A stretch of 64,000 nt of DNA from Paenibacillus albidus (GTDB taxonomy: Bacteria > Bacillota > Bacilli > Paenibacillales > Paenibacillaceae): NCBI RefSeq assembly GCF_014644435.1, contig NZ_BMKR01000007.1, forward strand, positions 239,181-303,180, written 5' to 3'. Positions 1 through 9,744 of this stretch are shown here, in pieces. The number at the start of each line of letters is the position of its first letter. The stretch's first letter is position 1. The translations under genes were made by a program, and so were the position numbers. Below the pieces are notes generated by a model. The model was not told the DNA's origin, made no database searches, and worked only from the letters and a program-made list of their open reading frames with translations.

Positions 1-53
1 GACAAGCCTGATTGATCCGGGCAGTTCCAGCTTCACTTATTTGTCCTATATAG

Positions 54-88
54 ACCACCCTATCTCCGATTTCCGAGATGGGGTGGTT
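54..88. terminator. Hairpin terminator after the small membrane-protein gene
   Basis: An inverted repeat ACCACCC-ATCTC / GAGAT-GGGTGGT encloses a short loop and is followed by TTTT on the + strand. It lies just past the stop of the minus-strand gene ending at 89. The T-run favours the + direction, so it may also serve a gene to the left of the window. Confidence 0.6.
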
Positions 89-562
89 TTAGTTTGGCTT
101 TGCAATCAGTAGAATCACACCCACCAGAAGCATCCATACAGTCATCTTAATCAGCAAACCCCCTGTAGGCGGCTTATAATGCCCTCTCTCACCGTACAGG
201 CTGACCACCAGCAGACCTGCCAGCAGCCAGTTATTGATCATTCCAACCTGCAACTGATCCAGGGTTATCGGCGGATCACGGAGCAGGCCCAGGAGCTGCA
301 TCAAGACATTAAGCACCAACCCGCCTCCGCTTACCCTAATGGCTATGGACCAATGTTTGCCGGTACGGGACCATTTCTTAGTCCCCAGTATCATCCAGCG
401 AATAAGCAGCATAAGCGGGGAACACAGCAGCAGCGGAATAGTCAAAATAATCAGAATTAGTACAGGCCAGCCTGCCCTGACACAACGTTTTATCCGTAAA
501 GAAAACCTGTTCAGCACTCGTCTTAATGGGGGACTCACCCTTATTTTGTGTGGAGTGTTCAT
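89..562 (-). CDS. Small multi-pass membrane protein (unknown function)
   Basis: About 157 residues with a basic N-terminus followed by three to four hydrophobic stretches, so an integral membrane protein. I start it at the ATG at 562, preceded by a GGAG site, because the longer frame runs into the permease gene. It begins 5 bp after the permease stop, so it is the last gene of the regulator-kinase-ATPase-permease operon and may be an accessory of that transporter. No family is recognised. Confidence 0.65.
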   Translation of the reverse strand: MNTPHKIRVSPPLRRVLNRFSLRIKRCVRAGWPVLILIILTIPLLLCSPLMLLIRWMILGTKKWSRTGKHWSIAIRVSGGGLVLNVLMQLLGLLRDPPITLDQLQVGMINNWLLAGLLVVSLYGERGHYKPPTGGLLIKMTVWMLLVGVILLIAKPN

Positions 563-567
563 TACGA

Positions 568-2910
568 TTACTCCGTGATTAAAGCATACGCTGTAATCCG
601 CTTGATTCGGCGTGACACGAATAGCGACACAAGGTAGGCTAATCCTGTCATGGCGAAACACAAGGTAAGGACAAGCGTAGCAGGTATAATAAAATGCACA
701 TGGGTAATACCGGCATCCGCGAACAGCAGCTCCAGTATGGAATTGGTGTAGAGACTGGCCAGCACTCCACCGGCAATTATACCGGCAATGACTATGGGCG
801 CAAAACTCAGAGCCACTTGGGTCATCAGCTGAAATGAGGTGTAGCCTGTCGCTTTTAGAATCCCCAGTTCCTTTTTACGTTTAAGAATCGTGGTTCTAAT
901 CACCAGGTAAAGAATCAGGATGACCACCAGCACCGTGATGGCCAGGATCACAACCATCACCGAAGATACCGCTGAAGTATACGCTTCGGTGCCGCTCTTT
1001 ACCGATTCATCCACATCCGTTAAAGACTGAATGACGTCTCCATACTCCGCTTTTGCAGTACGGATGAAGTTCGGGGTAGAGGCACCGTCCTTGAGATATA
1101 CGTTGAGAGTCATAGCTTTGTGTCCTGGAATCAGGTGTCTTACACCTGCCAGGGTCAGAGACGCCCCATTTGTCCCCGCCTGGAACGATTGCTTCAGACC
1201 GGTGATCAGATAGGCATGGGCTGTGTTCCCGATTTCTACTTTGAGCATATCACCTATGCTTTTACCTAGCCTTACGGCCAGTCTTTCGGTGATGACGACT
1301 TCATTGTCATACTGCGGATAACGTCCTTCATAAACCGTATGGGTCTCCAGTTTGCCATAATCATCCGAGAACTCCGTAGTCACCCGCTGCCCTTCGGCTG
1401 TCGTTGTTAGATAATCCAGAAGGTTAACCTTCTCTACACCCTCCATCTGAGCGATCTGCTGCAGAAGTTGTTCGCTGTCTTTACCGGGCTCGACCTGTAT
1501 ACCGACATTGGGTTTCTCGGCACCGACCATTTGGTAGAAGGCCTTTTGCTCTACTGCAATATTGTAGTACAACACTACTGAAAAGACCGAAGCAAAGGTA
1601 ATCGCGGTTATAATGCTGCCGAGCATCAGATTCTGCCGACTGTTGGCCAGCATTGTTTTGCAGGCAAGCACAAGTTGAAGGCTGCCCTTGGCCTTATCCA
1701 GCGGGAGATGATTCCGCCTGAAATTATGAGTCATCAGCCCTCCCCGCAATGCCTCTGCAGGGTGAAGCTTGCGGATGCGTCTGGAGGAGAGCAGTCCCAC
1801 CGCAAGCACGAGCAAGACTACTATGCCCACACTCCCGAGATCCGTTCCAAAGTGGGCCCCATGGGTCCAGAGCAGTCCGGCCAGCGAAGAGATCACCCCG
1901 CTGAAGGCTGGCATGGCGGCATAAGAACAAGCCACACCTGCCGTACTTCCAGCGATGGCGATCAGCAAAAATTGCAGCACAATCGAAGCCAGAATTTGTG
2001 CGCTCGTGTAGCCCATGGCCTTGAGCACACCGATGTTGACCATCTCGTCATTAATGTGATCGGTAATACGGAACTTGATAACCGTGAGTGATACCAGCAC
2101 GAGGATTGCGGCAAAAGCAACCATAATCATCGCTATAATAGTGATGATTAAAGCACTGCTGCTTTTCGCCGTCTCCAGGTCCGCTCCCCAAAAACCGGGA
2201 TCAACCGACTCATTCGATAACGGGAACTGTTTGTTGTAATCTCTTAACAAGGTGCCGGAATCGGCACTATTCTCAAAAACGGCCGACAGCAGGATACCCT
2301 CAGCCTCAGGCCCCAGTGCTGTGGACAACTGACGGTAAGCATTGTCCGGCAAATAAAACTTCAGCATGGCCATTTTGGTTGTCCCCATCAAGGTGGACTC
2401 AAAAAATCCGGCTACCGGGTATGTATATGTTTTATTTCGATAAGTAAGGGTGAAGGGGTCTCCCTGCCGATATCCGCTTGCTTTCAGGTTATGGGGGATA
2501 TAAATACCACCGCTTGTCCCCGAAGCAGTCTCTCCGCCGGATATAAGCGGAGCTATTCCTCTCACACTATCGGCATTCAGCACCGCGGTACGGATGCTGA
2601 AATCGCTTTGGTTGAGCCGGAGCATGGCTGTGGGCAGCAGTATCACCCGCTCCATTTCCGCTTCCTCCACGCCTGGATAGAAACGAATATAATCTCCGTA
2701 GGACTTCTTATAATTTGCGCTGTTCATTACAAGGCTGACATGGGCATCGTGCAGCTCCTCAGCTTTGTCTTCATAAAAACTGCTCATTCGGGTGGCAATC
2801 GCCGTCCCTATATTCAGCAGCAGAGAAGCGACACAGATCAGGACTAGCAGGGAGAAGGTGGCACTTTTCCCTTTTCTAAGGTTAGCGAGGGAGAGATGGA
2901 AAATTCTCAT
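568..2910 (-). CDS. ABC transporter permease with two FtsX/MacB-type domains
   Basis: 780 residues. An N-terminal membrane segment and large extracytoplasmic domain lead into a three-helix FtsX-like block near the middle. A second extracytoplasmic domain and a C-terminal FtsX block with the typical ILKATGYT motif follow. The earlier copy of that motif reads VLKAMGYT, showing internal duplication. The start at 2910 lies 1 bp after the ATPase stop and has a GGTGG site inside the ATPase end. With the adjacent ATPase and two-component system it forms a MacB/Bce-like exporter module, often for antimicrobial peptides or envelope stress. The substrate is not deducible. Confidence 0.88.
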   Translation of the reverse strand: MRIFHLSLANLRKGKSATFSLLVLICVASLLLNIGTAIATRMSSFYEDKAEELHDAHVSLVMNSANYKKSYGDYIRFYPGVEEAEMERVILLPTAMLRLNQSDFSIRTAVLNADSVRGIAPLISGGETASGTSGGIYIPHNLKASGYRQGDPFTLTYRNKTYTYPVAGFFESTLMGTTKMAMLKFYLPDNAYRQLSTALGPEAEGILLSAVFENSADSGTLLRDYNKQFPLSNESVDPGFWGADLETAKSSSALIITIIAMIMVAFAAILVLVSLTVIKFRITDHINDEMVNIGVLKAMGYTSAQILASIVLQFLLIAIAGSTAGVACSYAAMPAFSGVISSLAGLLWTHGAHFGTDLGSVGIVVLLVLAVGLLSSRRIRKLHPAEALRGGLMTHNFRRNHLPLDKAKGSLQLVLACKTMLANSRQNLMLGSIITAITFASVFSVVLYYNIAVEQKAFYQMVGAEKPNVGIQVEPGKDSEQLLQQIAQMEGVEKVNLLDYLTTTAEGQRVTTEFSDDYGKLETHTVYEGRYPQYDNEVVITERLAVRLGKSIGDMLKVEIGNTAHAYLITGLKQSFQAGTNGASLTLAGVRHLIPGHKAMTLNVYLKDGASTPNFIRTAKAEYGDVIQSLTDVDESVKSGTEAYTSAVSSVMVVILAITVLVVILILYLVIRTTILKRKKELGILKATGYTSFQLMTQVALSFAPIVIAGIIAGGVLASLYTNSILELLFADAGITHVHFIIPATLVLTLCFAMTGLAYLVSLFVSRRIKRITAYALITE

Positions 2911-2911
2911 C

Positions 2912-3673
2912 TTACCACCCCATCTCAGCCAAAAATGCAGTAAGCCGTGTCTGCCGCATATCATAGTGCCGGAGATCAAACGCCTCCAGCGCCAGATCTC
3001 CGCGAATCATTCCGTCGCGCAGGTACAGGATACGGTTGCCCCTCAAGGCGGTCTTGATATCATGCGTGACCATGACAATGCTTTGACCGTTCCGGTTCAT
3101 CCCGCTCATTACATCCAGCACACTGCTGCTTGATGCCGAATTCAGTGCGCCGGTGGGCTCGTCGGCAAACACAATCCTGGGACTGTTGATCAATGCCCGT
3201 ACAATTCCGGCCCGCTGTGCTTCACCGCCTGACAGCTGGGAAGGGAACTTGCCCCATGACGCCTCATCCAGTCCTACCTGAATAAGCAGTTGCTTGGCTT
3301 TGGCGGCAACAGCCTGCTTATTCTTGTTCACCAGCAGACCGCTGGCCAGTAGATTATCCAGCACGCTCATATTGTCCAGCAAGTAAATTTGCTGGAACAC
3401 AAAACCGCAGTTGTTTCTGCGGAACACGGCAAGCTGATCATTGCTCAGCCTGGAGAGATTTGTATCCTCAAAGTGGATGTCGCCGAGCGAAGGTTTGTCC
3501 ATGCCGGAAAGTGCATAGAGCAAGGTTGATTTGCCTGATCCGGAGCTGCCCATGATAACGGTGAAATCGCCCTCCATCAGGCTGATGTCCAGGTTCTTCA
3601 GCACATGCTGCTGGATTCCGCCGGAAGAGAAGCTTTTGCATAATTTTTCTGTTCTAAGCAACGTCTTGCGCAT
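2912..3673 (-). CDS. ABC transporter ATP-binding protein (MacB/LolD/BceA type)
   Basis: 253 residues with a full ABC set: Walker A GSSGSGKST at residues 42-50, Q-loop near 94, signature LSGGE at 147-151, Walker B ending FADEP near 173, and a VTHD switch histidine near 204. It energises the FtsX-type permease whose gene starts 1 bp later. The two-component genes lie immediately upstream in the same direction, about 110 bp away, suggesting that this regulator controls the transporter. Confidence 0.92.
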   Translation of the reverse strand: MRKTLLRTEKLCKSFSSGGIQQHVLKNLDISLMEGDFTVIMGSSGSGKSTLLYALSGMDKPSLGDIHFEDTNLSRLSNDQLAVFRRNNCGFVFQQIYLLDNMSVLDNLLASGLLVNKNKQAVAAKAKQLLIQVGLDEASWGKFPSQLSGGEAQRAGIVRALINSPRIVFADEPTGALNSASSSSVLDVMSGMNRNGQSIVMVTHDIKTALRGNRILYLRDGMIRGDLALEAFDLRHYDMRQTRLTAFLAEMGW

Positions 3674-3780
3674 GAAAAGATCATTCCTTTATGGATAGTT
3701 TGTAAGATGGATTACCGTCCTATCATACAAAATCAATCCTTACTGAATCTTTGTCCAATCCTTAACCGTTTCTTAAATCG

Positions 3781-5040
3781 TCAAACAAGCCGGATGCGGA
3801 GCGTGACTGAAAAGCCGTCATCCCGGTTGTGGCATTCAATTTCGCCCTGCATACTTTGCATGAGATATTTGGAAATAAACAGTCCGAGACCTGCCCCGCT
3901 GCGGCCTGCGATGTTATTGCCCCGGTAAAATTTATTGAACAACAGCGGCAGCTCGTCCGGGCTCACCCCATTTCCATAGTCCTTAATCTCGATCTGCAGA
4001 TGGGAGGGTGTTATAGAAGGGGAAATATGGATAGCCGTTCCTGCATATTTGTAGGAGTTGCTCACTACATTATCGAAGACCTGCTGCAAGCGGACCACAT
4101 CGGTTAAGATGAGACAGTCCGGAATGCGTTCACAGACAATTTGCCCGTCATAATTCACATTTGCGATGATTTCCTGCAGAACCCTGCTGTATTCCTCAGC
4201 AACATTTACCTTCAGCTCTTTTAATTCTTCCAGTGTCGCATGGAACATATCGGTAACCAGCAGATCAATTTGCTCTGCTTTGGAGTAGATCATGTTCAGT
4301 TGTCTGATCACTTTCTCATCGTCAGCCCGCAGCAGCAGCAATTCGCTAACGGCCTTAATGGAGGCGACCGGCGTCTTGACATCATGGCTCAGGCTGGCAA
4401 CGAGTTCTTTCTTGCTGCGGTTGGCCTCATATTCACTTTGGCGCGCTGCCGCCAGCTCCTCCCGCATAATATCGAAGCTTTCGGTGAATGCGCCAAATGG
4501 ATTATGGGTATCCATGCTTAACGGAATATCCAGGTTCCCCCGGGCTACGTTCAAGGCAAAGCGCTGCAGCTTTCTAAATGGCGTCAACACGACACGATTC
4601 AAAAAGACCCCATAAAGTACGCCGAGCACGATTAACACAGTAAAAGTAACCCATACTACTGCCATCAGCTGCTCCTTGCCCCTCTGCAATTGTGTGCTGA
4701 AATCATCGCGAAGGATCAGTTTGCCCGCAAGCTTCCCGTCCACCTGCACATCCAGAACCGGATCCCTGTGACGAATGGCCTCGTTAATGCTGACAGGCAA
4801 ACCTGCTGCCGATTGATAACGAACACTCCCACTTTGATCCAGGACGACAAACTTCTGTGTGATTCCGCTGTAATCCGCTTGCTGGGGTTGTTCCCAATGG
4901 CTCTCAACTGTCTTGAGGAGCTGGTTGGCCATCACCATATCCACATCCGTATTCACCGGGGTTTGAATCGTCCGCACCGACAGCAAGATGCCTGTAATCA
5001 ATACAACCAGCATCGTCAAAAGCATCGCTTTGGCTTTCAT
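3781..5040 (-). CDS. Sensor histidine kinase
   Basis: 419 residues. TM1 is at about 5-24, a roughly 100-residue extracytoplasmic sensor follows, then TM2 at about 126-146, a HAMP linker, and a HisKA box with phosphoaccepting H219 in SLSHDVKTP. The C-terminal HATPase_c domain has DYGNG and GAGLGL motifs. The start at 5040 overlaps the regulator stop (ATGA), so the two are translationally coupled. The extended sensor and HAMP domain make it unlike the short intramembrane kinases of true BceS systems. Confidence 0.92.
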   Translation of the reverse strand: MKAKAMLLTMLVVLITGILLSVRTIQTPVNTDVDMVMANQLLKTVESHWEQPQQADYSGITQKFVVLDQSGSVRYQSAAGLPVSINEAIRHRDPVLDVQVDGKLAGKLILRDDFSTQLQRGKEQLMAVVWVTFTVLIVLGVLYGVFLNRVVLTPFRKLQRFALNVARGNLDIPLSMDTHNPFGAFTESFDIMREELAAARQSEYEANRSKKELVASLSHDVKTPVASIKAVSELLLLRADDEKVIRQLNMIYSKAEQIDLLVTDMFHATLEELKELKVNVAEEYSRVLQEIIANVNYDGQIVCERIPDCLILTDVVRLQQVFDNVVSNSYKYAGTAIHISPSITPSHLQIEIKDYGNGVSPDELPLLFNKFYRGNNIAGRSGAGLGLFISKYLMQSMQGEIECHNRDDGFSVTLRIRLV

Positions 5041-5726
5041 CGCCTGCCATCCTCCAGCACGTATCCGGTCCCCCACACCGTTTTGATAAGTTGTGGATTA
5101 TTGGGATCGGCTTCGATTTTCTCGCGCAAATGACGGATATGGACGTTCAGGGTCCCATCTCCGGTAAACGAGTCGCCCCACACTTTGGAGAACAGCTCTT
5201 CTTTGGGAACTACCCTGTTTTTTTGCTGTGCCAAATACACAAGCAGCTTATATTCCAGTGTCTTGAACTTTGTTTCTACGCCATTCACCCGAACACGGGA
5301 CAACCTGCAATCGATCTCTACCCCGCCGAACTCCAGCATGTCCTCTTGACTATGGTTGCCATATCTTTTGAGAACAGCTTTAACCTTGGCCAGCAATATG
5401 CGGAGTGTATATGGTTTCTGGATATAATCGTCACCGCCGATATTGAGGGCAATCAGCACATCGTCTTCGCTGGAACGGGCACTGATGAACAGGATCGGGA
5501 TCTGCGTGGTTTTCCGCAATTTTTTACACAGTTCGAAACCCGAGGTCTGGCCCAGATTAATATCCAAGAGGATTAAGGACACTTCATGCTCCTGTAAAAA
5601 AAGCTCACAAGCCTCCGCACTCGTCACATATGCCGATTTGACTTCAAACAGATTAAAATACTCACAGGTGGATTCCGCCAGAACCACCTCATCATCCACA
5701 ATCAAACATTCATAATTCATTAGCAT
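5037..5726 (-). CDS. OmpR/PhoB-family response regulator
   Basis: 229 residues. The receiver has the acidic pair D11-D12 and phosphoacceptor D55 in ILLDINLG. The C-terminal winged-helix DNA-binding domain ends in the usual WGTGYVLE motif. Two ATGs (5726 and 5720) are possible: the first is only 4 bases from the GGAG site and the second about 10. It is first in the operon regulator-kinase-ATPase-permease and probably autoregulates it. Confidence 0.92.
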   Translation of the reverse strand: MLMNYECLIVDDEVVLAESTCEYFNLFEVKSAYVTSAEACELFLQEHEVSLILLDINLGQTSGFELCKKLRKTTQIPILFISARSSEDDVLIALNIGGDDYIQKPYTLRILLAKVKAVLKRYGNHSQEDMLEFGGVEIDCRLSRVRVNGVETKFKTLEYKLLVYLAQQKNRVVPKEELFSKVWGDSFTGDGTLNVHIRHLREKIEADPNNPQLIKTVWGTGYVLEDGRR

Positions 5727-5805
5727 GACTCTCCGTTATCCTCAGAATTGATGTACTGCCTTCCATTCCCTAAGATACCATGAAAAAGAAGCTCCGGGGT
5801 AAACA

Positions 5806-5834
5806 AAAAGACAGGCCGCAGGCGGCTCTGTCTC
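5806..5834 (-). terminator. Rho-independent terminator
   Basis: On the minus strand a stem AGACAG-AGCCGC / GGC-CTGTCT is followed by TTTTTGTTT. It lies 25 bp past the stop of the gene ending at 5860 and separates it from the two-component operon. Confidence 0.8.
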
Positions 5835-5859
5835 ATGGTATGATCTCCTGATATGGAGG

Positions 5860-6168
5860 TTATTCAATAATTTCTGTTTTAAATACATTCTCCAGCTTGC
5901 CGCCGAGTCTTTTTTTGAGCGGGACTTTGATGTCTCGGCCCAATTCCTTAAAGAAAGTGTCCGCATCGCATTTTACGTTCTGAGCGGTAGCTGTGATGAC
6001 CCCGTCTCCGACAATATTCTGGTTCACGTCCAGCGGAACATCCACTTCGATATCGTATTTTTTGGTCAAAGTCTTAATGTAACGGGCGAAAATCTCCAGC
6101 AGTTCCTCGTTGTTAAAGTTCTCAATCGCGGCTTTCCCTTTGCTGGTAAATTTCATGTTAATCTTCAT
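5860..6168 (-). CDS. Hypothetical protein, 102 aa
   Basis: A small, charged, soluble protein without signal peptide or membrane segment. It starts at ATG 6168 behind an AAGGGG site and has its own terminator. I do not recognise the family. It may be monocistronic, between an Xre regulator and a two-component system. Confidence 0.6.
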   Translation of the reverse strand: MKINMKFTSKGKAAIENFNNEELLEIFARYIKTLTKKYDIEVDVPLDVNQNIVGDGVITATAQNVKCDADTFFKELGRDIKVPLKKRLGGKLENVFKTEIIE

Positions 6169-6282
6169 CGTTAGGTTCCCCTTTTCTGTCTAACCATTTT
6201 ATTGTTTTATGGATCAAGATGAATAGATGGCTGCAAGAAGGGCAACATTATTCATTTTGGAGATAACCGCTGTGATAAAGCA

Positions 6283-6942
6283 TTATTTGTAGACCCCTTT
6301 TACTTGCTGCACTTTGAATTGGGCAAATTCCTTCAAACCCTGGATCACAAACTCCTGATCCTCTTCCTTCAGCTCATAAATGGATTCCCGAAGCCATTCG
6401 CCAAACATAAAAGCCTGCCGGCCCCGGCGGGGCTGTTTTCTTAACGAGTCCAGACTTCCCTCGAACTTATCGTTCAGACAATCGTTAAGATTATATTTCT
6501 CAATCTTCTCAATTACCATTCCTGCCCCATATTCCGTTTCATATACGATCACCTCGTTGGAATCAAAAGAAACATAGGAGGTTTCTTTGCCTTCCTTGGC
6601 CCGGAACTCCTTGAGCTTGTTAAAGGCTTTCTCATAAATGTAATCCTGGGACTGGTTATGCTGCGGCAGTTGATACCCTTGCTTTAAGGTCTTGATGTAT
6701 TCAATATCCGGCATATAATCCGCCAGGTGATACATCCGGTTCTTGAGGTCTGTGCCTAAGGCATCAATAATTTTATCCAGATTATCTTTAAGCGGGATAC
6801 TTTCTCCCCGTTCGATTTTGCTAAGCTGCGAATAACTGATGCCGCTTTTCTCTTCCAGGCCTCTCAAGGTTAATCCTCTGGCTTTTCTGATGTGCCGTAT
6901 GAAGTTCCCCAGCTCATCCGGATCGTTCTCAAAATCATTCAT
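6283..6942 (-). CDS. Xre-family transcriptional regulator with C-terminal extension
   Basis: 219 residues. An N-terminal Cro/C1 helix-turn-helix spans about residues 12-66 (GLTLRGLEEKSGISYSQLSKIERG). The C-terminal ~150 residues match no family I recognise. ATG 6942 is chosen because it follows an AGGTGA site at correct spacing; an upstream ATG at 6975 lacks one. An inverted repeat upstream (6971-6988) could be its own operator. Confidence 0.8.
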   Translation of the reverse strand: MNDFENDPDELGNFIRHIRKARGLTLRGLEEKSGISYSQLSKIERGESIPLKDNLDKIIDALGTDLKNRMYHLADYMPDIEYIKTLKQGYQLPQHNQSQDYIYEKAFNKLKEFRAKEGKETSYVSFDSNEVIVYETEYGAGMVIEKIEKYNLNDCLNDKFEGSLDSLRKQPRRGRQAFMFGEWLRESIYELKEEDQEFVIQGLKEFAQFKVQQVKGVYK

Positions 6943-6970
6943 AGGAGTCACCTCTCTACTATCATAACAC

Positions 6971-6988
6971 AACACAACAATTTGTGTT
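6971..6988. promoter_or_regulatory. Inverted repeat, candidate operator of the Xre regulator
   Basis: Perfect arms AACACAA / TTGTGTT are separated by 4 bp, about 30 bp upstream of the Xre start and within the divergent region shared with the carbonic anhydrase gene. Autoregulation is inferred from position only. Confidence 0.4.
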
Positions 6989-7163
6989 TCATAATAACAA
7001 TTAATACCTGCAATTTTTATCTTTGTACATTAAAGACCAGACTAAAAATGTGGGCAGTTCGAATCATCCCGCAACATTGAGCCTTTTTTCACTTGCTTCC
7101 GGCATATCTAAGTAATTACAATAAGAACAGATAATACCCCATAAAATGGAAGAAGGATTACGT

Positions 7164-7991
7164 ATGATGAGCAACATCAAAAAGATATCCCGCATTCTGA
7201 CACCCCTCATGGCTTTGTCCATGCTGGCGGGATGCGGAAATAGCGAACCCACCGGCACTGCAGAAGCCACACAGCAACCGGCCGCCGCAGTAAGCGCCCA
7301 GCATGCACATTGGTCCTATGAAGGGGAGACCTCTCCCGAGCACTGGGCGGAACTGGATCAGCTGTTCACTACCTGCAAAGTCGGTACGGCACAGTCTCCG
7401 ATTAACATCACTCACGAGAAGGTAAAAGAAGATCCCGGCCTCTCCCCTATCCAAACGAAATATTTCCCTTCCCGGGTGTCCATGGTGAACAATGGCCATA
7501 CGATTCAGGTCAATCTGAAGAATCCGGACAATCAAATCACCATTGAAGGAACAAGCTACACTCTGCAGCAGTTTCATTTCCACTTGCCCAGCGAACATCA
7601 GATCGATGGCAACAATGCCGAGATGGAGCTTCATTTTGTACATAAAAGTGAAGACGGAAAAATTGCCGTTCTGGGGGCTCTCATCACTGCAGGTGCGGAA
7701 AATACCGAGTTGAACAAGCTGTGGTCGGTGCTTCCGGCAGAGGAGAGTGAACAAGAGGTAGAACTGGATGGGATGTTTGATCTGAACCAGCTGCTTCCCG
7801 CCGATATGGATTCCTTCCGCTACCAGGGTTCACTGACAACCCCACCGTGTACAGAAGGCGTGCAGTGGGTCGTTCTGGAACATCCGGTTCAGTGGTCCGA
7901 GGCGCAGGTCGGCAAGTTTGAGGCCATTTTCCCGCATGACAACCGTCCTGTACAGTCGCTTGGAGCCCGGGAAGTCGAATCCGATCATTAG
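7164..7991 (+). CDS. Alpha-type carbonic anhydrase, lipoprotein
   Basis: 275 residues. A lipoprotein signal ending LSMLAGC anchors it outside the membrane. The alpha-class hallmarks are present: QSPINI, the zinc ligands in QQFHFHLPSEH and MELHFVH, and SLTTPPCTEGVQW. It interconverts carbon dioxide and bicarbonate at the cell surface. The ATG at 7164 follows GAAGGA at good spacing; the ATG at 7146 lies upstream of that site. It is divergent from the Xre gene and ends at a bidirectional terminator. Confidence 0.93.
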   Translation: MMSNIKKISRILTPLMALSMLAGCGNSEPTGTAEATQQPAAAVSAQHAHWSYEGETSPEHWAELDQLFTTCKVGTAQSPINITHEKVKEDPGLSPIQTKYFPSRVSMVNNGHTIQVNLKNPDNQITIEGTSYTLQQFHFHLPSEHQIDGNNAEMELHFVHKSEDGKIAVLGALITAGAENTELNKLWSVLPAEESEQEVELDGMFDLNQLLPADMDSFRYQGSLTTPPCTEGVQWVVLEHPVQWSEAQVGKFEAIFPHDNRPVQSLGAREVESDH

Positions 7992-8021
7992 TCTATCATA
8001 AGCCTTCATAAATTAAAGCTA

Positions 8022-8060
8022 AAAAGGCAGGCCTCAGTAATTCCGAGGACCTGCCTTTTA
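8022..8060. terminator. Bidirectional terminator between convergent genes
   Basis: A stem AAAAGGCAGG-CTC / GAGG-CCTGCCTTTT has A- and T-runs on both sides. It lies between the convergent carbonic anhydrase and coat-protein genes. Confidence 0.85.
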
Positions 8061-8102
8061 AAGTGCGGACATCTGTATGCAGGGGCAGGGCCGAAAGCCG
8101 GC

Positions 8103-8669
8103 TTAACTATACAACTGCCCGGGCTGATGTTCGGGAACCGGCTGATAGATCTGTTGCATGGCTTGCAACGCTTCGGGAGAAGCGTAAGTAACCGGATACT
8201 CGCCTTTGCGCGCCATATAACTCCAGACCTCATAGGCTTGATGGGAACACATTTGAAACGCACTTTCCAAAAAAGAGCGCAGCTGGGGTGTACTGCATTC
8301 AAACGCAGACCAGGCATATTCACGGCCGGCTCTTTTCAGCGTCAATAAGTAGGAAGTGGCAATCGCCCGGTCATTCAGCTGCTGCAGCTTAACCTGAGGC
8401 TCAATCGGCGGATAATGGGCGGCTGGTGCAGCCACTGCCGTGTTCATCTGCATGGCGGGAACATTCAAAGTGTCGGGAGAGTAGGAGCGGTTCGCAAATT
8501 CCACCTTCATGTTATAATCCTGAACGTGCACAGCATAGTGGCGCTCAATCATATTTTTCAGCTCTACATCGCTTGCTTGATTCAGGAACAAAGCCATGCT
8601 TTGTATAGAGTTGGTACAGCTAAGCAGCAGCTCATTAAGCTCATGGGCTTCATGCGATCCAAGAGGCAT
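8103..8669 (-). CDS. CotF-like spore coat protein
   Basis: 188 residues resembling the coat protein F domain family: a four-helix, ferritin-like arrangement at the N-terminus (HEAHELNELLLSCTNSIQ) and a second helical block toward the C-terminus. The C-terminal tail is proline- and glutamine-rich. Start ATG 8669 has AAGGAG at 8 bp; the nearer ATG at 8675 is too close to the site. It is probably made in the mother cell during sporulation, from family knowledge. Confidence 0.7.
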   Translation of the reverse strand: MPLGSHEAHELNELLLSCTNSIQSMALFLNQASDVELKNMIERHYAVHVQDYNMKVEFANRSYSPDTLNVPAMQMNTAVAAPAAHYPPIEPQVKLQQLNDRAIATSYLLTLKRAGREYAWSAFECSTPQLRSFLESAFQMCSHQAYEVWSYMARKGEYPVTYASPEALQAMQQIYQPVPEHQPGQLYS

Positions 8670-8890
8670 CTTCATTCTCCTTTTAACGTTTAATGTGATC
8701 ACTATTTAACTTGCCCCCGGCTCATTTTTATATGCAGAGTATCCCGGCAGGCTGATCCGCCGGCGAAACCTCCAGCTATAACCTAGACCTTCAGGGATTA
8801 TTTAGGAGATCATCCTTAGGATTCACTTCCAAATGACCGATATAATCGGTATGCACGACAATTCCCATTGCACTTGAAAGGAGAGTTTAG

Positions 8891-9664
8891 ATGTCATCCA
8901 TATCCCCTGTAAGCAGAGGATTATCAAATGCCCAGGCAGCGGTGCCCTCAAGAGAAAAGGAGATCCAGTCCTTAATTCAGCAAAAATCCCGGATCAGTGA
9001 AGAAATCCAGTCGGTTCGTACCAACGACAAGCTGGATTCCAAGCTGAAGATGGAGCGGGTCCAGTCCTTAACGGCTTCCATGCAGGAAATTGATGCTCAA
9101 ATTGCCCAGATCCGCGCTGAAGAAATGCAGGAAAAAGCAAATCGTATAGGCTCAGGAAAACCCGACAACAAAGCTCCCTCCCCAGACCGCGAATCTGCTC
9201 CTCTGCAAGCTGTACTTAAAAACAGCATTACTTATGATCATTTAGGTAAAATGGTTGGTCTCAAGGACCGTATGGAAGGCTCCATAAAGACAGTGGAAGG
9301 TGAAGCCCGCTTCGACCGCCTGCTTCTAACCAGCGGTTCGAGCAACGATCCGGGGAAATCAATGATGCTGGAAAACGCAGAGCATACCACTTTACAAAAA
9401 AAACGTGAGCTGGTTCAGGATATTAAATCCGATCTGCGCAACGTGGATAAACAAATTGGAGAATTAGTCGAGGATATTCAGGATACTCCAAAAGAAGAAG
9501 CCAAACCCCAAGCTGTTGAATCCAGCAGCGCTGCCGAAGAAACCGGCAAAAAAGACAATAACCACAAATCAGCGAAAACTGCCGGTTCAGCAGGTGATGA
9601 AAACCCATCGCTTTCACCATCCGCAGCAAATAAACCCGGAGCTTCCCTGGATATTCGAGTGTAA
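8891..9664 (+). CDS. FlxA-like coiled-coil protein
   Basis: 257 residues. The first ~75 residues form a coiled coil ([19 protein letters not shown]) of the FlxA-like type, and another helical segment lies at about 165-200. The C-terminus is a low-complexity, Ser/Ala/Lys-rich tail. No signal peptide. A GAAAGGAG site precedes the ATG. FlxA-like proteins are of unclear function; some are linked to flagellar regulons. Confidence 0.65.
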   Translation: MSSISPVSRGLSNAQAAVPSREKEIQSLIQQKSRISEEIQSVRTNDKLDSKLKMERVQSLTASMQEIDAQIAQIRAEEMQEKANRIGSGKPDNKAPSPDRESAPLQAVLKNSITYDHLGKMVGLKDRMEGSIKTVEGEARFDRLLLTSGSSNDPGKSMMLENAEHTTLQKKRELVQDIKSDLRNVDKQIGELVEDIQDTPKEEAKPQAVESSSAAEETGKKDNNHKSAKTAGSAGDENPSLSPSAANKPGASLDIRV

Positions 9665-9690
9665 ACCAGCGAGATATAATACATACTAAA

Positions 9691-9744
9691 AGGCCTGTGA
9701 CCCACTGCCGCTAAGCGGAGGTAGGTGCACAGGCCTAGATTTTT
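9691..9744 (+). terminator. Terminator of the FlxA-like gene
   Basis: A stem AGGCCTGTG / CACAGGCCT encloses an inner hairpin CCGC / GCGG and is followed by ATTTTT. It starts 27 bp after the stop. Confidence 0.8.

Noticed and set aside
2912..5726. True BceRS-BceAB bacitracin module
   Set aside because: The kinase has a long sensor and HAMP domain, and the permease has two large extracellular domains with duplicated FtsX blocks, unlike BceS and BceB.
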